From NCBI RefSeq assembly GCF_021401135.1, contig NZ_JACBFO010000001.1, positions 496,001 through 560,000 on the forward strand: a stretch of 64,000 nucleotides of DNA, in the 5' to 3' direction. The notes beneath the pieces were generated by a model. That model worked only from the letters and a program-made list of their open reading frames with translations, was not told the DNA's origin and ran no database searches. Positions 1 through 8,887 of this stretch are shown here, piece by piece (positions within the stretch are counted from its first letter, which is position 1; each line of letters starts with the position of its first letter). This DNA is from Azonexus sp. R2A61 (GTDB taxonomy: Bacteria > Pseudomonadota > Gammaproteobacteria > Burkholderiales > Rhodocyclaceae). Both the position numbers and the translations under genes were made by a program.

Positions 1-10
1 GGATTGAAAC
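1..10 (+). other. CRISPR-repeat-like 3' end at window edge
   Basis: The first ten bases, GGATTGAAAC, equal the 3' terminus shared by many type I CRISPR repeats. No second copy follows, so if real it would be the last repeat of an array lying to the left and ending about 60 bp before the LysR gene. With only ten bases visible this may be chance. Confidence 0.15.
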
Positions 11-71
11 GCCGGCGGCAGCGGCTGGCAATTGGTATTATCGAAAGCGAGCGTTCGAACCAGACGAAACC

Positions 72-965
72 ATGCATTACGACCTACCCGACCTGCGGCT
101 CGTTGCCGCGATTGCCGACAGCGGCAGCCTGACGCGTGCCGCGGAGCGCGTGCACCTCGCGCCGTCGTCGGCCAGCCATCGCCTGTCGCAGCTCGAAGCG
201 GCGCTCGGCGTGGCCTTGTTCGAACGCCATGCGCGCGGCCTGACGCCGACCGCTGCCGGCGAATCGCTGCACCGCCATGCCCGCCAGGTGTTCGCCCAGC
301 TCGAACAGATGCATGCCGACCTGGCGCCCTACGCCAGCGGTGTCAACGCCCAGGTCACCGTGTTCGCCAACACCAACGCGATCAACTGCTTCCTGCCCGG
401 CGATCTCGGCGATTTCCTGCGCGAACATCCGAACATCCGGGTCAGCCTGGAAGAACAACCCAGCCCGGCGATCGTCCGCGCCGTCGCCGCCGGCCAGGTG
501 GACATCGGCGTGGTTGCCGCCGAGGGCGATTTCGGCGAACTGCAGGCGACGCCCTACCGGCGCGACCGGCTGGTGCTGATCGTTGCGGTCGACCACCCGC
601 TGGCGGCAAAAAGCGAAATCGCCTTCGCCGAGGTGTTGACCGAAGCCTTCGTCTGTCTGCACGCCGGCAGCGCCATTCACACCTTCATGATGAACCATGC
701 CGCGCTGCTCGGCGGCCGGCTCGACGTGCGTATCCAGGTGCGCAGCTTCGCCGCCGTCTGCCGGATGGTCGCCGCCGGGGTCGGCATCGGCATGGTGCCG
801 CGCTCGTCGGTACTGGCGGTCGACGCGTTGAAGATCGTCGAAATCAGCGATCCCTGGGCGCCGCGCGACCTGCAACTGTGCGTGCGTTCGCCGGCGGCGC
901 TGAGTGCGGCGGCGGCGGCCTTGCTGGCGCATCTGTCGGGCAAGGCGGAGGCCGCCCCGGGCTAG
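72..965 (+). CDS. LysR-family transcriptional regulator
   Basis: A 297-residue protein with the standard LysR layout. The N-terminal winged helix-turn-helix covers about residues 5-64 (SGSLTRAAERVHLAPSSAS is the recognition region) and the periplasmic-binding-like effector domain about 90-290. It should bind DNA as a tetramer and respond to a small ligand. No target gene is visible: the gene upstream lies outside the window, and downstream is the convergent mazG-like gene, with a copy of the palindromic repeat in the gap. The family is certain; ligand and regulon are unknown. Confidence 0.9.
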   Translation: MHYDLPDLRLVAAIADSGSLTRAAERVHLAPSSASHRLSQLEAALGVALFERHARGLTPTAAGESLHRHARQVFAQLEQMHADLAPYASGVNAQVTVFANTNAINCFLPGDLGDFLREHPNIRVSLEEQPSPAIVRAVAAGQVDIGVVAAEGDFGELQATPYRRDRLVLIVAVDHPLAAKSEIAFAEVLTEAFVCLHAGSAIHTFMMNHAALLGGRLDVRIQVRSFAAVCRMVAAGVGIGMVPRSSVLAVDALKIVEISDPWAPRDLQLCVRSPAALSAAAAALLAHLSGKAEAAPG

Positions 966-976
966 CCTCGCCGTCC

Positions 977-1011
977 GGCAAAAATCGCGTTTTGCTGCGG
1001 TCGACCGCAGG
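977..1011 (+). repeat. Dispersed palindromic repeat, copy 1
   Basis: Lies in the gap between two convergent genes. It holds the perfect palindrome TGCGGTCGACCGCA at 996-1009 (extended by one base pair each side) preceded by an A/T-rich arm, AAAAATCGCGTTTTG. It aligns almost base for base with the copy at 60505-60538. Read as RNA the palindrome can fold as a six-pair stem with a UCGA loop. Confidence 0.75.
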
Positions 1012-1035
1012 CAACCGGAAAAAACGGTCCGCTGC

Positions 1036-1410
1036 TCAGCCGTTGTCGCGGGCGGCGAATTCGGCAGCCAGCGCCGCCTTCTGCTCACGCTTGATGTCGT
1101 CCCAGGCGCGTCCCGCTTCGAGGCCGGACAGCCGCGTTTCGAACTTGCGGCAGGCGCGGGCCACTACCGATTCGAGCGTTACCTCGCCGCCCTTCTGCAG
1201 CGCGACGATGGCGTTCAGGCAGTTCCACAGCAGATCGCCGAGTTCGTCCTCGAGATAGCAGCCGCGTTGGCGGGCAATTTCTTCGAGCACCTCGTCGACC
1301 TCGTCCTTGAGGCCGGCCAGGTAGCTTTGCGGGCCGGCGTACCAGGGGTTGTTGCGGTCGTAGGCCGACTTGCGGCGGACGATGTCCAGCAGGGTGTCGA
1401 AGTTTTCCAT
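1036..1410 (-). CDS. MazG-like nucleotide pyrophosphohydrolase
   Basis: A 124-residue all-alpha protein resembling the MazG/NTP-PPase fold, which hydrolyses nucleoside triphosphates to monophosphate and pyrophosphate and may clear damaged nucleotides. The metal-binding signature appears as LKDEVDEVLEEI (about 34-45) followed by LEDELGDLLWN (about 53-63), matching the family's EExxE plus ExxD pattern. It is a short single-domain form, about half the length of E. coli MazG. It is convergent with the upstream LysR gene and has about 70 bp to ilvE behind it. The class is clear; the preferred nucleotide cannot be read from sequence. Confidence 0.8.
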   Translation of the reverse strand: MENFDTLLDIVRRKSAYDRNNPWYAGPQSYLAGLKDEVDEVLEEIARQRGCYLEDELGDLLWNCLNAIVALQKGGEVTLESVVARACRKFETRLSGLEAGRAWDDIKREQKAALAAEFAARDNG

Positions 1411-1481
1411 GGGGCGGTCGTTCCGGGTGGTCGGCCGCGTTCGGCCGCTGGCGGTCCATCATGCCAGCGGCCGGGCGGCGG

Positions 1482-2402
1482 TCAAGCGTCGGTTCGGCTG
1501 AGCCAGTGCGCATAGGCCGGCAGGCGCCCGTGTACGCAATCGAAGTAACGCGCCTGCAGGCTGCGGGTCAGCGGGCCGGGACGGCCGTCGCCGATGCGCC
1601 GGCCGTCGATGTCGACCACCGGCGTCAGTTCGGCGGCGGTGCCGGTCAGGAAGACCTCGTCGGCGCAGTACAGTTCGTCGCGAGTCAGTCGCTTGCCGCG
1701 TACCGTCAGGCCGAGATCGACGGCCAGCGTACGCACGCTGCGCCGGGTGATGCCGTCGAGCGCGGTGACGATTTCCGGTTCGATCAGCTCGCCGTCGCGG
1801 ACCAGGAACAGGTTGGCGCTCGACGCCTCGGCGACATAGCCCTCGCTGTCGAGCAGGATCGCTTCGTCGTAACCGTCGCGACGCGCTTCGCGCACCGCGA
1901 GGATCGAGTTGGCGTAGGCGGAGATCGCCTTGGCGCGGCACATCTGCACGTTCGGATGGTGCCGGGCGTAGGAAGCGACGCGGGCGCGGATGCCGCGGCT
2001 CAGCGCCTGCTTGCCGAGATAGGTATCCCACGACCAGGCGGCGATCATCAGATGACTGGCGGCGCCCGCCGGATCGACGCCGAGCTTCTCGGCACCGAGG
2101 AACAGCAGCGGCCGCAGGTAGCCGCTGCGCAGGCCGTTGCGGGCCAGCGCCTGGCGGCAGGCGTCGGCGATCTCGGCGCGGGACCAGGGCAGGTCGATGG
2201 CCAGGATGTGGGCCGAATCGGCCAGTCGCCGCAGATGGTCGTCGAGCCGGAAGATGGCCGTGCCGCCGTCGCCGTCGTAGGCCCGCAGGCCTTCGAAACA
2301 GCCGTAGCCGTAATGCAGGGTGTGGGTGAGCACGTGAACGGTGGCCTCGCGCCAGGGCAGCCAGCGTCCATCGAGCCAGATTTCGCCTTGGCGATCTTGC
2401 AT
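1482..2402 (-). CDS. ilvE: Branched-chain amino acid aminotransferase
   Basis: A 306-residue fold-type IV PLP enzyme that transfers the amino group between glutamate and the 2-oxo acids of leucine, isoleucine and valine in the cytosol. The N-terminal HTLHYGYGCFEGLRAY block, the PLP lysine (K158 in CRAKAISAYANSILA) and the cofactor-phosphate segment EASSANLF are typical of IlvE, and the length is normal. It stands alone, with about 70 bp to mazG and 186 bp to the next LysR gene. D-amino acid aminotransferase or 4-amino-4-deoxychorismate lyase belong to the same fold, but the length and motifs favour IlvE. Confidence 0.9.
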   Translation of the reverse strand: MQDRQGEIWLDGRWLPWREATVHVLTHTLHYGYGCFEGLRAYDGDGGTAIFRLDDHLRRLADSAHILAIDLPWSRAEIADACRQALARNGLRSGYLRPLLFLGAEKLGVDPAGAASHLMIAAWSWDTYLGKQALSRGIRARVASYARHHPNVQMCRAKAISAYANSILAVREARRDGYDEAILLDSEGYVAEASSANLFLVRDGELIEPEIVTALDGITRRSVRTLAVDLGLTVRGKRLTRDELYCADEVFLTGTAAELTPVVDIDGRRIGDGRPGPLTRSLQARYFDCVHGRLPAYAHWLSRTDA

Positions 2403-2588
2403 GATGGTTTTCCTCGGATTGTCGGTGTCGACCGCAGGGGTCGCAGGGGCCGGGGCGGTGGTCGGCCGGGTTTGCTGCGGGCGCTGGCCGGGTGGGCGGC
2501 GCCTTGGGGCGGGGCTGTCGGTGAACCGAGAATGCGGGAAGCTTCGATGCTGTTCAAACGAATCCAGAGCGATTCGCGTGAATGAAAT

Positions 2589-3476
2589 TCATCCGTGAGC
2601 GGTGTTACCGGCGGCGTCGCGCGAACCGCGGATCAGCCAGCGGATGAAATCGCGGACGACCGGCTTGTCTTCGGCAGCGGGCGGCGCGACGACGTAGAAA
2701 CTGCGGTCGGCGCAGTCCTCGGCGAAGGGGCGCCGCAACTGGCCGGCGTCGAGATAGGGGCGGGCCAGCGTGGCCGCCATCAGTGCCACGCCGTGACCGG
2801 CAACGGCGGCTTCGAGCATCAGCAGGGCGTCTTCATACACCGGGCCGCGCGACGGCTCCTTGCGGCGCAGCCCGGCGGCGGCGAACCAGCGTTGCCACGA
2901 CAACAGCGGGTGGCGCAGCAGGCGCAAGCGGTCGAGATCGGCCGGCGTCTGCAGTTGCCCGGCCAGGGCCGGGCTGCACACCGGGAAGACGCGCTCCTCG
3001 AACAATTTCCAGGCGAGCAGGCCGGGCCATTCCTCTTCGCCGTAACGCAGCCCGAGATCGGCTTCGCCGCTGAGCAGCGGGCCGAGGCCAGTGGCCGTGC
3101 CGAGGGTGAATTCGATCTCCGGATGCTGGCGCTGGTAGGCGCAGATCCGGCTGACCAGCCATTTGCTGCCGAGCGCCGGCGCTGCCGAAATGCGCAGGCG
3201 TTCGCGCTGCGGGGTGCGCAAGTGAGCGCTGGCTTCGTCCAGCCGGATCAGGGCGTCGCGCACGACGGCCAGATAACGCCGGCCGGCCGCGGTGAGTACG
3301 ACGGCGCGGTGCCGGCGCTCGAACAGCGCCTGCCCGAGATGCGTTTCCAGCTGCCGGATGCGATGGCTGACCGCCGATGGCGTCAGGTGCAGCGCCTCCG
3401 CTGCCGCCAGGAAGCTGCCCAGGCGGGCGGCCGCTTCGAAGGCCGGCAGCGTGTGCAGCGGCGGCAGGTCGTTCAT
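2589..3476 (-). CDS. LysR regulator, GcvA-like
   Basis: A 295-residue LysR protein. It begins MNDLPPLHTLPAFEAAARLGSF, the opening typical of the GcvA branch, with helix-turn-helix at about residues 20-60 and an effector domain with GcvA-type blocks (LGLRYGEEEWPGL near 140). GcvA-type regulators control glycine cleavage genes or beta-lactamase genes, but neither lies here. It is 7 bp upstream of the DUF2059 gene on the same strand order, so its own target is uncertain. Confident on family, not on function. Confidence 0.85.
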   Translation of the reverse strand: MNDLPPLHTLPAFEAAARLGSFLAAAEALHLTPSAVSHRIRQLETHLGQALFERRHRAVVLTAAGRRYLAVVRDALIRLDEASAHLRTPQRERLRISAAPALGSKWLVSRICAYQRQHPEIEFTLGTATGLGPLLSGEADLGLRYGEEEWPGLLAWKLFEERVFPVCSPALAGQLQTPADLDRLRLLRHPLLSWQRWFAAAGLRRKEPSRGPVYEDALLMLEAAVAGHGVALMAATLARPYLDAGQLRRPFAEDCADRSFYVVAPPAAEDKPVVRDFIRWLIRGSRDAAGNTAHG

Positions 3477-3483
3477 CGGTGGC

Positions 3484-3987
3484 TTACTGCCGGGCGGCCT
3501 TCATGTCGGTCAGGAAATCGCGCTGGATTTTCTGCATCTTCGGCATCATCGTCGCCATCATGCCCTGTAGTTCGGGCATCAGCTTCTGCATCAGCAAGGG
3601 CATCTTGCGGATCATGGCCTGGCCGGCCGGCGTGCGATAGAAATCGAGCATGCCGACGACTTCGTCCTCGCTCAGCGTTTCGCGGTACAGGCGCAGGTAG
3701 ATCGGTTCCATGCGCTGCCAGGCCAGTTCGTCGCGCATCAGCAGGCCGATCTTGCGCTTCATGTTGTCGATGGCCTGTTGTTCCCCGTCGCTCGGCGTCT
3801 TGCCGGCCAGCGCCTGATCGATGCCGGCGTTGGTCATGGCGTCGATCTGGGTATGCATGCCGTCAATCAGTTCGCGCGCCTGCGTGACTTCGAGCAACTG
3901 ACGGATCGAGGCTTCGCTGGCCGGTTCGGCGAAGGCGGCGGTGGTGGCGAAGAGCAGCGAGGCAAGGAGGATTTTCGGCGTTTTCAT
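3484..3987 (-). CDS. DUF2059 periplasmic protein
   Basis: A 167-residue exported protein. The ATG at 3987 gives a clean signal peptide (MKTPKILLASLLFATTAAFA); longer frames add no plausible leader. The rest is helical, and the FYRTPAGQAMIRKMP segment near residue 115 is the hallmark of DUF2059. It ends with a methionine-rich helix (MMATMMPKMQKIQ). Members are periplasmic proteins of unknown role. A repeat copy at 4016-4047 separates it from the upstream DUF1294 gene. Confidence 0.8.
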   Translation of the reverse strand: MKTPKILLASLLFATTAAFAEPASEASIRQLLEVTQARELIDGMHTQIDAMTNAGIDQALAGKTPSDGEQQAIDNMKRKIGLLMRDELAWQRMEPIYLRLYRETLSEDEVVGMLDFYRTPAGQAMIRKMPLLMQKLMPELQGMMATMMPKMQKIQRDFLTDMKAARQ

Positions 3988-4015
3988 CGGGATTCCGCGA
4001 CGGGTGGAGAAAGAA

Positions 4016-4047
4016 GGATTTCGGGATTTTAGGGCGGTCGACCGCAA
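4016..4047 (+). repeat. Dispersed palindromic repeat, copy 2
   Basis: Core GCGGTCGACCGC at 4034-4045, preceded by the A/T-rich arm ATTTCGGGATTTTA. It lies 3' of the DUF1294 gene and 5' of the DUF2059 gene, both leftward. See copy 1 for the alignment logic. Confidence 0.65.
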
Positions 4048-4069
4048 GCCGGGCAAAAAACCGCCACGC

Positions 4070-4426
4070 TCACCACCACCCTTGCAGCAACTGCCGGCCG
4101 GGCGGCGACAGTGCCCAGCCGACCAGTGCGCAGTGGATTGCTGCGGTCAACCGGAAAATCCGCAGAAAAGCCGCTTTCGACGACTTGTGACGGAATGCCC
4201 GTTGCCCGGCCACGGCGCCCGGCCAGCCGCCGAGCAGGCTCCACAGGTGCAGCGTGTTTTCCGGCGTGCGGCGGCCGCCGCGCCGGGCGGCCGACTTGTC
4301 GAGGCCGTAGAGGATGAAGAGCAGTGCGCTGGCGCCCAGCGACAAGGCGGCGACGGTCAGCGGCAGATGCGCGGTCAACGCCGCCAGCAGCAGAAAAACC
4401 GTGAACCCGGCGGCAAACAGCGGCAT
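4070..4426 (-). CDS. DUF1294 inner-membrane protein
   Basis: A 118-residue protein from the ATG at 4426, with two hydrophobic helices at about 3-40 and a third near the C terminus. It has the DUF1294 signature: LYGLDKSAARRGGRRTPE, then SLLGGWPGAVAGQRAFRHK. Family members are small inner-membrane proteins of unknown function, sometimes fused to a cold-shock domain, which is absent here. The start lies two bases after the stop of the upstream gene, so the two are probably translationally coupled. A degenerate copy of the palindromic repeat runs through the 3' part of the gene near 4143. Confidence 0.75.
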   Translation of the reverse strand: MPLFAAGFTVFLLLAALTAHLPLTVAALSLGASALLFILYGLDKSAARRGGRRTPENTLHLWSLLGGWPGAVAGQRAFRHKSSKAAFLRIFRLTAAIHCALVGWALSPPGRQLLQGWW

Positions 4427-4428
4427 CG

Positions 4429-4899
4429 TCAGGAAGCCGGGCGGATGCAGTTGCTCGGCCCGGCGTAGAGCGTCGCCAGCAGATTGCGCATCTGGTCGCA
4501 CAGGTGATTGGCTTCCGGCACCGTCAGGCCCCAGAAGATCATCCGCACGTCGCGTTCGCCGCGCCGCGAGGGGCGGTAGCTGAAATAGGTCAGGTTGCCC
4601 GGGCGTTCATCGAACAGCGGCAGGTAGCGCGGGGCCAGCGCCGGTTTGCATTCGGCCAGCTGCAGCCGGCATTGCGGGCAGCGCGTGCGCAGATGGTCGC
4701 GGGCCCGCGTCAGCCGCAACTGGCAGTCGATGTCGTCGGATGCCCGGCCGAACAGCGCTGCCTCCACATCGCGTCCGCCCTCGCGGATCTGCAGCCGCAT
4801 TTCGACATAGACCGGATCGGCGATGGCCGGCGGCGGCAGGAAATGTTGGTAGGCCCAGTAGCCGAGCATGGCCAGGGGAATCAGCAGCATCAGTTTCAT
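4429..4899 (-). CDS. Hypothetical membrane-anchored protein
   Basis: Not recognised. It is 156 residues with one N-terminal hydrophobic helix (about 2-20) that looks like an uncleaved anchor, followed by a soluble, arginine-rich domain. Cysteines occur as CPQC and two further singles around residues 60-85, which could hold a disulfide or metal. It is coupled to the DUF1294 gene downstream (two-base gap). The 137 bp upstream carry repeat copy 3. Confidence 0.6.
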   Translation of the reverse strand: MKLMLLIPLAMLGYWAYQHFLPPPAIADPVYVEMRLQIREGGRDVEAALFGRASDDIDCQLRLTRARDHLRTRCPQCRLQLAECKPALAPRYLPLFDERPGNLTYFSYRPSRRGERDVRMIFWGLTVPEANHLCDQMRNLLATLYAGPSNCIRPAS

Positions 4900-5006
4900 C
4901 GGAGAACGGCACCGGCAGGTGCCGCAGGCAGTGGGCGAGCGCCGATTCTAACCCGTCGGCATCGTCGCATGACGAAGGCGTGCGCCGCCTGCGCCACGAA
5001 CGGGCG

Positions 5007-5036
5007 CTGCGGTCGACCGCCCTTTTTTGCCGATTT
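5007..5036 (-). repeat. Dispersed palindromic repeat, copy 3
   Basis: Reads on the minus strand: an A/T-rich arm AAAATCGGCAAAAAAG followed by GCGGTCGACCGCAG. It immediately follows the stop codon of the leftward yjgR-like gene. The run of T on the plus strand next to the stem would also suit a weak terminator. Confidence 0.65.
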
Positions 5037-6623
5037 TCAGCGTCGACCGCCGAGGATGGAACCGAGCACGCCGCGCAGGATCTGCCGTCCGAGTTCGCGC
5101 CCGACGGTGCCGGCGACGCTGCGCGCGGCACTCTTGGCGGCAGCTTCGATGACGCCTTCGCGACGGCCGCCGCGCGGGCCGGTCGAGCCGGTCAGGATGC
5201 TGCCCAGGCCGTCGAGCAGGCCGCCGCCCGATGTCTCGGCGGGGGCCGGTGCCGGCTGCGGTCGCGGCGCGGCGGTCGGCCGGGCCGGCACGTTGCCGGG
5301 GGCGGCCGGGGCGGGAATGGCACCGGGGCCGGTTTTCTTCGCGGCGGCCGGTTGACCGCGCAGGATTTCGTAAGCCGATTCGCGGTCGATCGCCGTGCCG
5401 TAGGTCGCCATCAGCGGCGACGCGGCGATGTTCGCCTGGCGCTCATCGACGGTCAGCGGGCCGAGGCGCGACGCCGGCGGAAAGATGAAGGCGCGGTCGA
5501 CGATGTTCGGCCGGCCTTTTTCATCGAGGAAGGAAACCAACGCCTCGCCGACGCCGAGTTCGGTGATCGCCTCGGCGGCGTTGAACTTCGGGTTGGCGCG
5601 CATCGTCTCGGCGGCCGACTGCACCGCCTTCTGGTCGCGCGGTGTGAAGGCGCGCAGCGCATGCTGCACGCGGTTGCCGAGCTGGCCGAGAATCTTTTCC
5701 GGCACGTCGAGCGGGTTCTGCGTGACGAAGAAGACGCCGACGCCCTTCGAGCGGATCAGCCGCACCACCTGCTCGACCTTGTCGGTCAGCGCCGCCGGCG
5801 CGCCGTCGAACAGCAGGTGCGCCTCGTCGAAGAAGAAGACCAGCTTCGGCTTGTCCAGATCGCCGGCTTCCGGCAATTGCTCGAACAGCTCGGAGAGCAG
5901 CCAGAGCAGGAAAGTCGAATAGAGCGCCGGCGAGTTGATCAGCTTCTCGGCCGACAGGATGTTGATCACGCCGCGGCCGTTGCTGTCGACCTGCATCAGG
6001 TCGGCGATGTCGAGCATCGGCTCGCCGAAGAACTGGTCGCCGCCCTGCTCGTCCAGCGTCAGCAGGCCGCGCTGGATGGCGCCGATCGATGCGGTCGACA
6101 CGTTGCCGTATTCGGTCTTGAACTGCGCCGCGTTGTCGCCGACGTACTGCACCATCGCCCGCAGGTCCTTCAGGTCGAGCAGCAGCAGGCCCTGGTCGTC
6201 GGCGATCTTGAACACCAGTTGCAGGACGCCCGACTGGGTGTCGTTCAGGTTGAGCAGCCGCGCCAGCAGCAGCGGGCCCATGTCGGAAATCGTCGCCCGC
6301 ACCGGTACGCCGCCCTGGCCGAAGACGTCCCAGAAGGCGACGGTATTGGCGTAGTTGGCGTAGCCTTCGAGCCCCAGCTCGTCGATCCGCTTCTGCAGCT
6401 TCGGCGACACCGTGCCGGCCGCGCCCATCCCCGACAGATCGCCCTTCACGTCGGCCATGAATACCGGCACGCCGATGTACGACAGCCGCTCGGCCAGCGT
6501 CTGCAGGGTCACTGTCTTGCCGGTGCCGGTCGCCCCGGTGATCAGGCCGTGGCGATTGGCCATCTGTGGCAGCAGCGCGGGAAAACCGTCGGCGGACTTG
6601 GCGAGGTAGAGCGGATCGGACAT
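5037..6623 (-). CDS. yjgR: HerA-like ATPase (YjgR/DUF853 family)
   Basis: A 528-residue cytosolic P-loop ATPase of the HerA/FtsK superfamily. Walker A is GATGTGKT at 30-37 and the family segment [12 protein letters not shown] follows. Walker B is [13 protein letters not shown] near 260, and a later VTQNPLDVP block is also typical. The C-terminal 80 residues are a proline/alanine-rich linker plus a glycine-rich tail. The substrate of YjgR is not known; HerA relatives pump or unwind DNA. No nuclease partner (NurA) is adjacent, so a DNA-end-resection role cannot be inferred here. Confidence 0.85.
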   Translation of the reverse strand: MSDPLYLAKSADGFPALLPQMANRHGLITGATGTGKTVTLQTLAERLSYIGVPVFMADVKGDLSGMGAAGTVSPKLQKRIDELGLEGYANYANTVAFWDVFGQGGVPVRATISDMGPLLLARLLNLNDTQSGVLQLVFKIADDQGLLLLDLKDLRAMVQYVGDNAAQFKTEYGNVSTASIGAIQRGLLTLDEQGGDQFFGEPMLDIADLMQVDSNGRGVINILSAEKLINSPALYSTFLLWLLSELFEQLPEAGDLDKPKLVFFFDEAHLLFDGAPAALTDKVEQVVRLIRSKGVGVFFVTQNPLDVPEKILGQLGNRVQHALRAFTPRDQKAVQSAAETMRANPKFNAAEAITELGVGEALVSFLDEKGRPNIVDRAFIFPPASRLGPLTVDERQANIAASPLMATYGTAIDRESAYEILRGQPAAAKKTGPGAIPAPAAPGNVPARPTAAPRPQPAPAPAETSGGGLLDGLGSILTGSTGPRGGRREGVIEAAAKSAARSVAGTVGRELGRQILRGVLGSILGGRR

Positions 6624-6807
6624 GGCGCGGAAACTCCGGGAAGATCAGGTGCCGGCATTCTAGCGCCGCGGCGGCAGGCTGGTGTGAAGGAGGGTAAAGC
6701 GGGCCGGACAGCCTGATCGGGAAAACGCAGTGCGCTCCCTTTGCCGAAGTAGCAGAAGCGGAGGCGCTGAAACAGCGCTGTCCGCGTTCTGATCGCCGCC
6801 GGCGGGT

Positions 6808-7263
6808 TCAGTGCAGCGGGGTGAATGTCTCGGCGGTAATCAGCCAGCGTCCATCCCAGCGCACCAGGACCAGTACTTTCTTGCCGAGATCGGTGTGGCT
6901 GGCCGAGCGGTAGTGCTGCTGAAAATGCACTTCGGCACGCGCCGGGCTGGGGAAATGGATTTCCGGGGCGTCGATCCGGATTTCGAGATCGCTGGCCGCG
7001 CCCAGCGCTTGTCGCCGGTTTGCCTGCCATGCCGAGGGATTGCCGGCCTTGCCGGCAAAGTTGGGGGCATAGTGGGCCAGGTAGAGATCGGCGTCGCGCG
7101 CTTCCCAGGCGCCGCGCCAGCGTTCCAGGAACTGCCTGATCTGGCGCTCGGCAATGACGTTATCTTGTTCTGCTGCCTGCATCTCCTGAGCGATCGACAG
7201 CGTGGGCAGGCAGCCGCACAGGCAGAACAGCAGGAAACCGAAAAATTGGGTTCTTATCCACAT
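6808..7263 (-). CDS. Exported NTF2-like (Cds6/SnoaL-type) protein
   Basis: A 151-residue protein with an N-terminal hydrophobic signal (residues 1-25, ending LSIAQ after a CLCGC stretch). The rest resembles the cone-shaped NTF2 fold: a helix with FLERWRGAWEARDADLYLAHYAPNF, then beta strands ending in RWLITAETF. Similar domains occur at the C terminus of L,D-transpeptidase-type proteins, here without the enzyme domain. A lipoprotein is possible because of the cysteines in the leader, but no clean lipobox stands out. Function unknown. Confidence 0.65.
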   Translation of the reverse strand: MWIRTQFFGFLLFCLCGCLPTLSIAQEMQAAEQDNVIAERQIRQFLERWRGAWEARDADLYLAHYAPNFAGKAGNPSAWQANRRQALGAASDLEIRIDAPEIHFPSPARAEVHFQQHYRSASHTDLGKKVLVLVRWDGRWLITAETFTPLH

Positions 7264-7509
7264 GGCAAGACGAGGGAAGGGAAAAGGGAGGGGCTGGGGG
7301 GCTCGAAGCGCGGAACTATACCGCGTCGACTTTGGATATGCATAAAGGCACGGGCAAGGGGGTTTCCCGACTTTGCTTGCGGAGGGTGGAATGGGTTTGC
7401 CTTGCGTTCAATCCCAAGCCGCCGGCAGCGCCGGCGGCATCTGCCGTGGCGCGCTGCCGTCGCCGACCGGGCCGAAGCGCGGATCGCCGTTTTCCCATTG
7501 CCGTTGCGC
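7264..7509. other. Intergenic gap, nothing recognised
   Basis: 246 bp between the NTF2-like gene and the pirin gene. I see no supported gene, RNA or clear terminator; short open frames here have no ribosome-binding site. Confidence 0.4.
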
Positions 7510-8289
7510 CTAGGCGATGCTGGCGCGGTCGCCGGCGACGAAGTTCCACCACATCTGGATGGGGGCTGCGAACGGTTCGCCGCCGAGCAGCAGGAGCTTG
7601 CCGCCGGCGGGCAGCTTGAGTTGCAGGCGGTCGTGCCCGGGTTCAAGGTAGAGGAATTCATCGTCGCCGAGGCTTTCGCCGGCGGCAACGATGCGGCCGA
7701 TCAGCGGCAGCAGGCCGTATTCGAATTCCGGTCGCAGCGGCAGGTCGACCGTGACATCGGCACTGGCGGCAATGTCCAGGCCGAGCAGCGGGGTGTGGAT
7801 GCGGGTCGGGGCGCGTTTTCCCAGGTAGTCGCCGGCGAGCAGCGTGAATTCGGCGCCGTCGGCGCGCCAGCTGGGCAGTTCGGGGTAGTGCACGAAGTCG
7901 GGCGGACAGTCGCGCTGTTCGGGCGGCAGGGCGATCCACAGTTGGGCGGCGTGCAGGCGCTGGCCGGGTTGCGGCGAGTCTTCGGTGTGGGCGATGCCGT
8001 GGCCGGCGGTCATCAGGTTGACCTGGCCGGGGCGGATCCGTTGTTCGTTGCCCAGGCTGTCGCGGTGCAGGATTTCGCCGGCTACCGGCCAGGTGAAGGT
8101 CTGCAGGCCGATGTGCGGGTGGGCGCCGACGTGCAGGCCGGCATCCGGGGCAAAATCGATCGGGCCGATGTGGTCGAGGAAGCACCAGGCGCCGACCGAG
8201 CGCCGCTGGCGGGTGGGCAGGGCGCGGCGGACGGTGAGGCCGGCGCCGAGCTCGGTGGCGCGGGTGGCGATGCGCTGGATGGCGGACAT
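7510..8289 (-). CDS. Pirin-family protein
   Basis: A 259-residue bicupin. The ATG at 8289 is preceded by AGGGGAAAACC, a good ribosome-binding site; the longer frame is not needed. The N-terminal cupin holds the metal ligands of the pirin signature (FLDHIGPIDFAPDAGLHVGA then HPHIGLQTFTWP, and HRDSLGNEQ, with GHGIAHTE). Bacterial pirins of this type (YhhW-like) bind Fe or Ni, and some act as quercetin 2,3-dioxygenases; the in vivo role is uncertain. It is monocistronic. Confidence 0.85.
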   Translation of the reverse strand: MSAIQRIATRATELGAGLTVRRALPTRQRRSVGAWCFLDHIGPIDFAPDAGLHVGAHPHIGLQTFTWPVAGEILHRDSLGNEQRIRPGQVNLMTAGHGIAHTEDSPQPGQRLHAAQLWIALPPEQRDCPPDFVHYPELPSWRADGAEFTLLAGDYLGKRAPTRIHTPLLGLDIAASADVTVDLPLRPEFEYGLLPLIGRIVAAGESLGDDEFLYLEPGHDRLQLKLPAGGKLLLLGGEPFAAPIQMWWNFVAGDRASIA

Positions 8290-8404
8290 GGTTTTCCCCT
8301 TCTGACCGATGATGGCGTCAGACTGCCACAAGCGGCGGCGAAAGGGCGCATGTCCTGTCGCCGGTGCGACGGCCTTGTGGCCTTTGCGACAAGCCGGGCG
8401 GATG

Positions 8405-8740
8405 TCAGGCCGGTTTGTTATGTACCGCGCTGAGCACTTCCGAAACGTATTCGCCGCGCGATGCGGCGTTGTTTTCCTGCTGGTTGGCGGCGCACCAGGC
8501 GGCGAAGGCGGCCGGTTCGATCTGGCATTCCAGGGCCATCACGCCGGAGCGCTGGAAATTGCGGCGGGCCGCCACGGCCATGGCTTTCCACTTGTCGAAG
8601 CTGTCTTCGAAGCATGCCGGATCGGTCGCCGTGGCCTTGACCTGCGCCCAGGTTTCGGCGGTGTACCAGGTGACGCCGATGACCAGTTGCTGGCTGCGGC
8701 GCTTGGCCTTGAGGCTTTGGTAGAGGGTGGGTTTTCTCAT
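8405..8740 (-). CDS. Hypothetical protein
   Basis: A 111-residue soluble protein from the ATG at 8740. Not recognised. It is tryptophan-rich (WYTAETWAQVK, DKWKAMAVAARRNFQ, AAWCAANQQ) and lacks signal or membrane segments. It is divergent from yebC with about 147 bp between the two starts. Codon use looks like the neighbours. Confidence 0.55.
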   Translation of the reverse strand: MRKPTLYQSLKAKRRSQQLVIGVTWYTAETWAQVKATATDPACFEDSFDKWKAMAVAARRNFQRSGVMALECQIEPAAFAAWCAANQQENNAASRGEYVSEVLSAVHNKPA

Positions 8741-8887
8741 GGCGGGCGACTTGTCGGTGGCGCGAAAGACAGGCTGGCAAGCAACAAGCACACCCGCCGG
8801 ACAGCCGCCGTGCACGCCGGCCTGACGGGAAGGCGCCGGCCGGGTAAAATCGCGCCTTCATTGTCTCTACCGCATTAAGGAACCAGC

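Noticed and set aside
5013-5030. Terminator of a rightward gene (stem followed by T-run)
   Set aside because: No gene runs rightward into it; the stem is the dispersed palindrome.
7316-7690. Open frames between the NTF2-like gene and pirin
   Set aside because: They overlap the pirin gene on other frames or lack initiation signals and family features.
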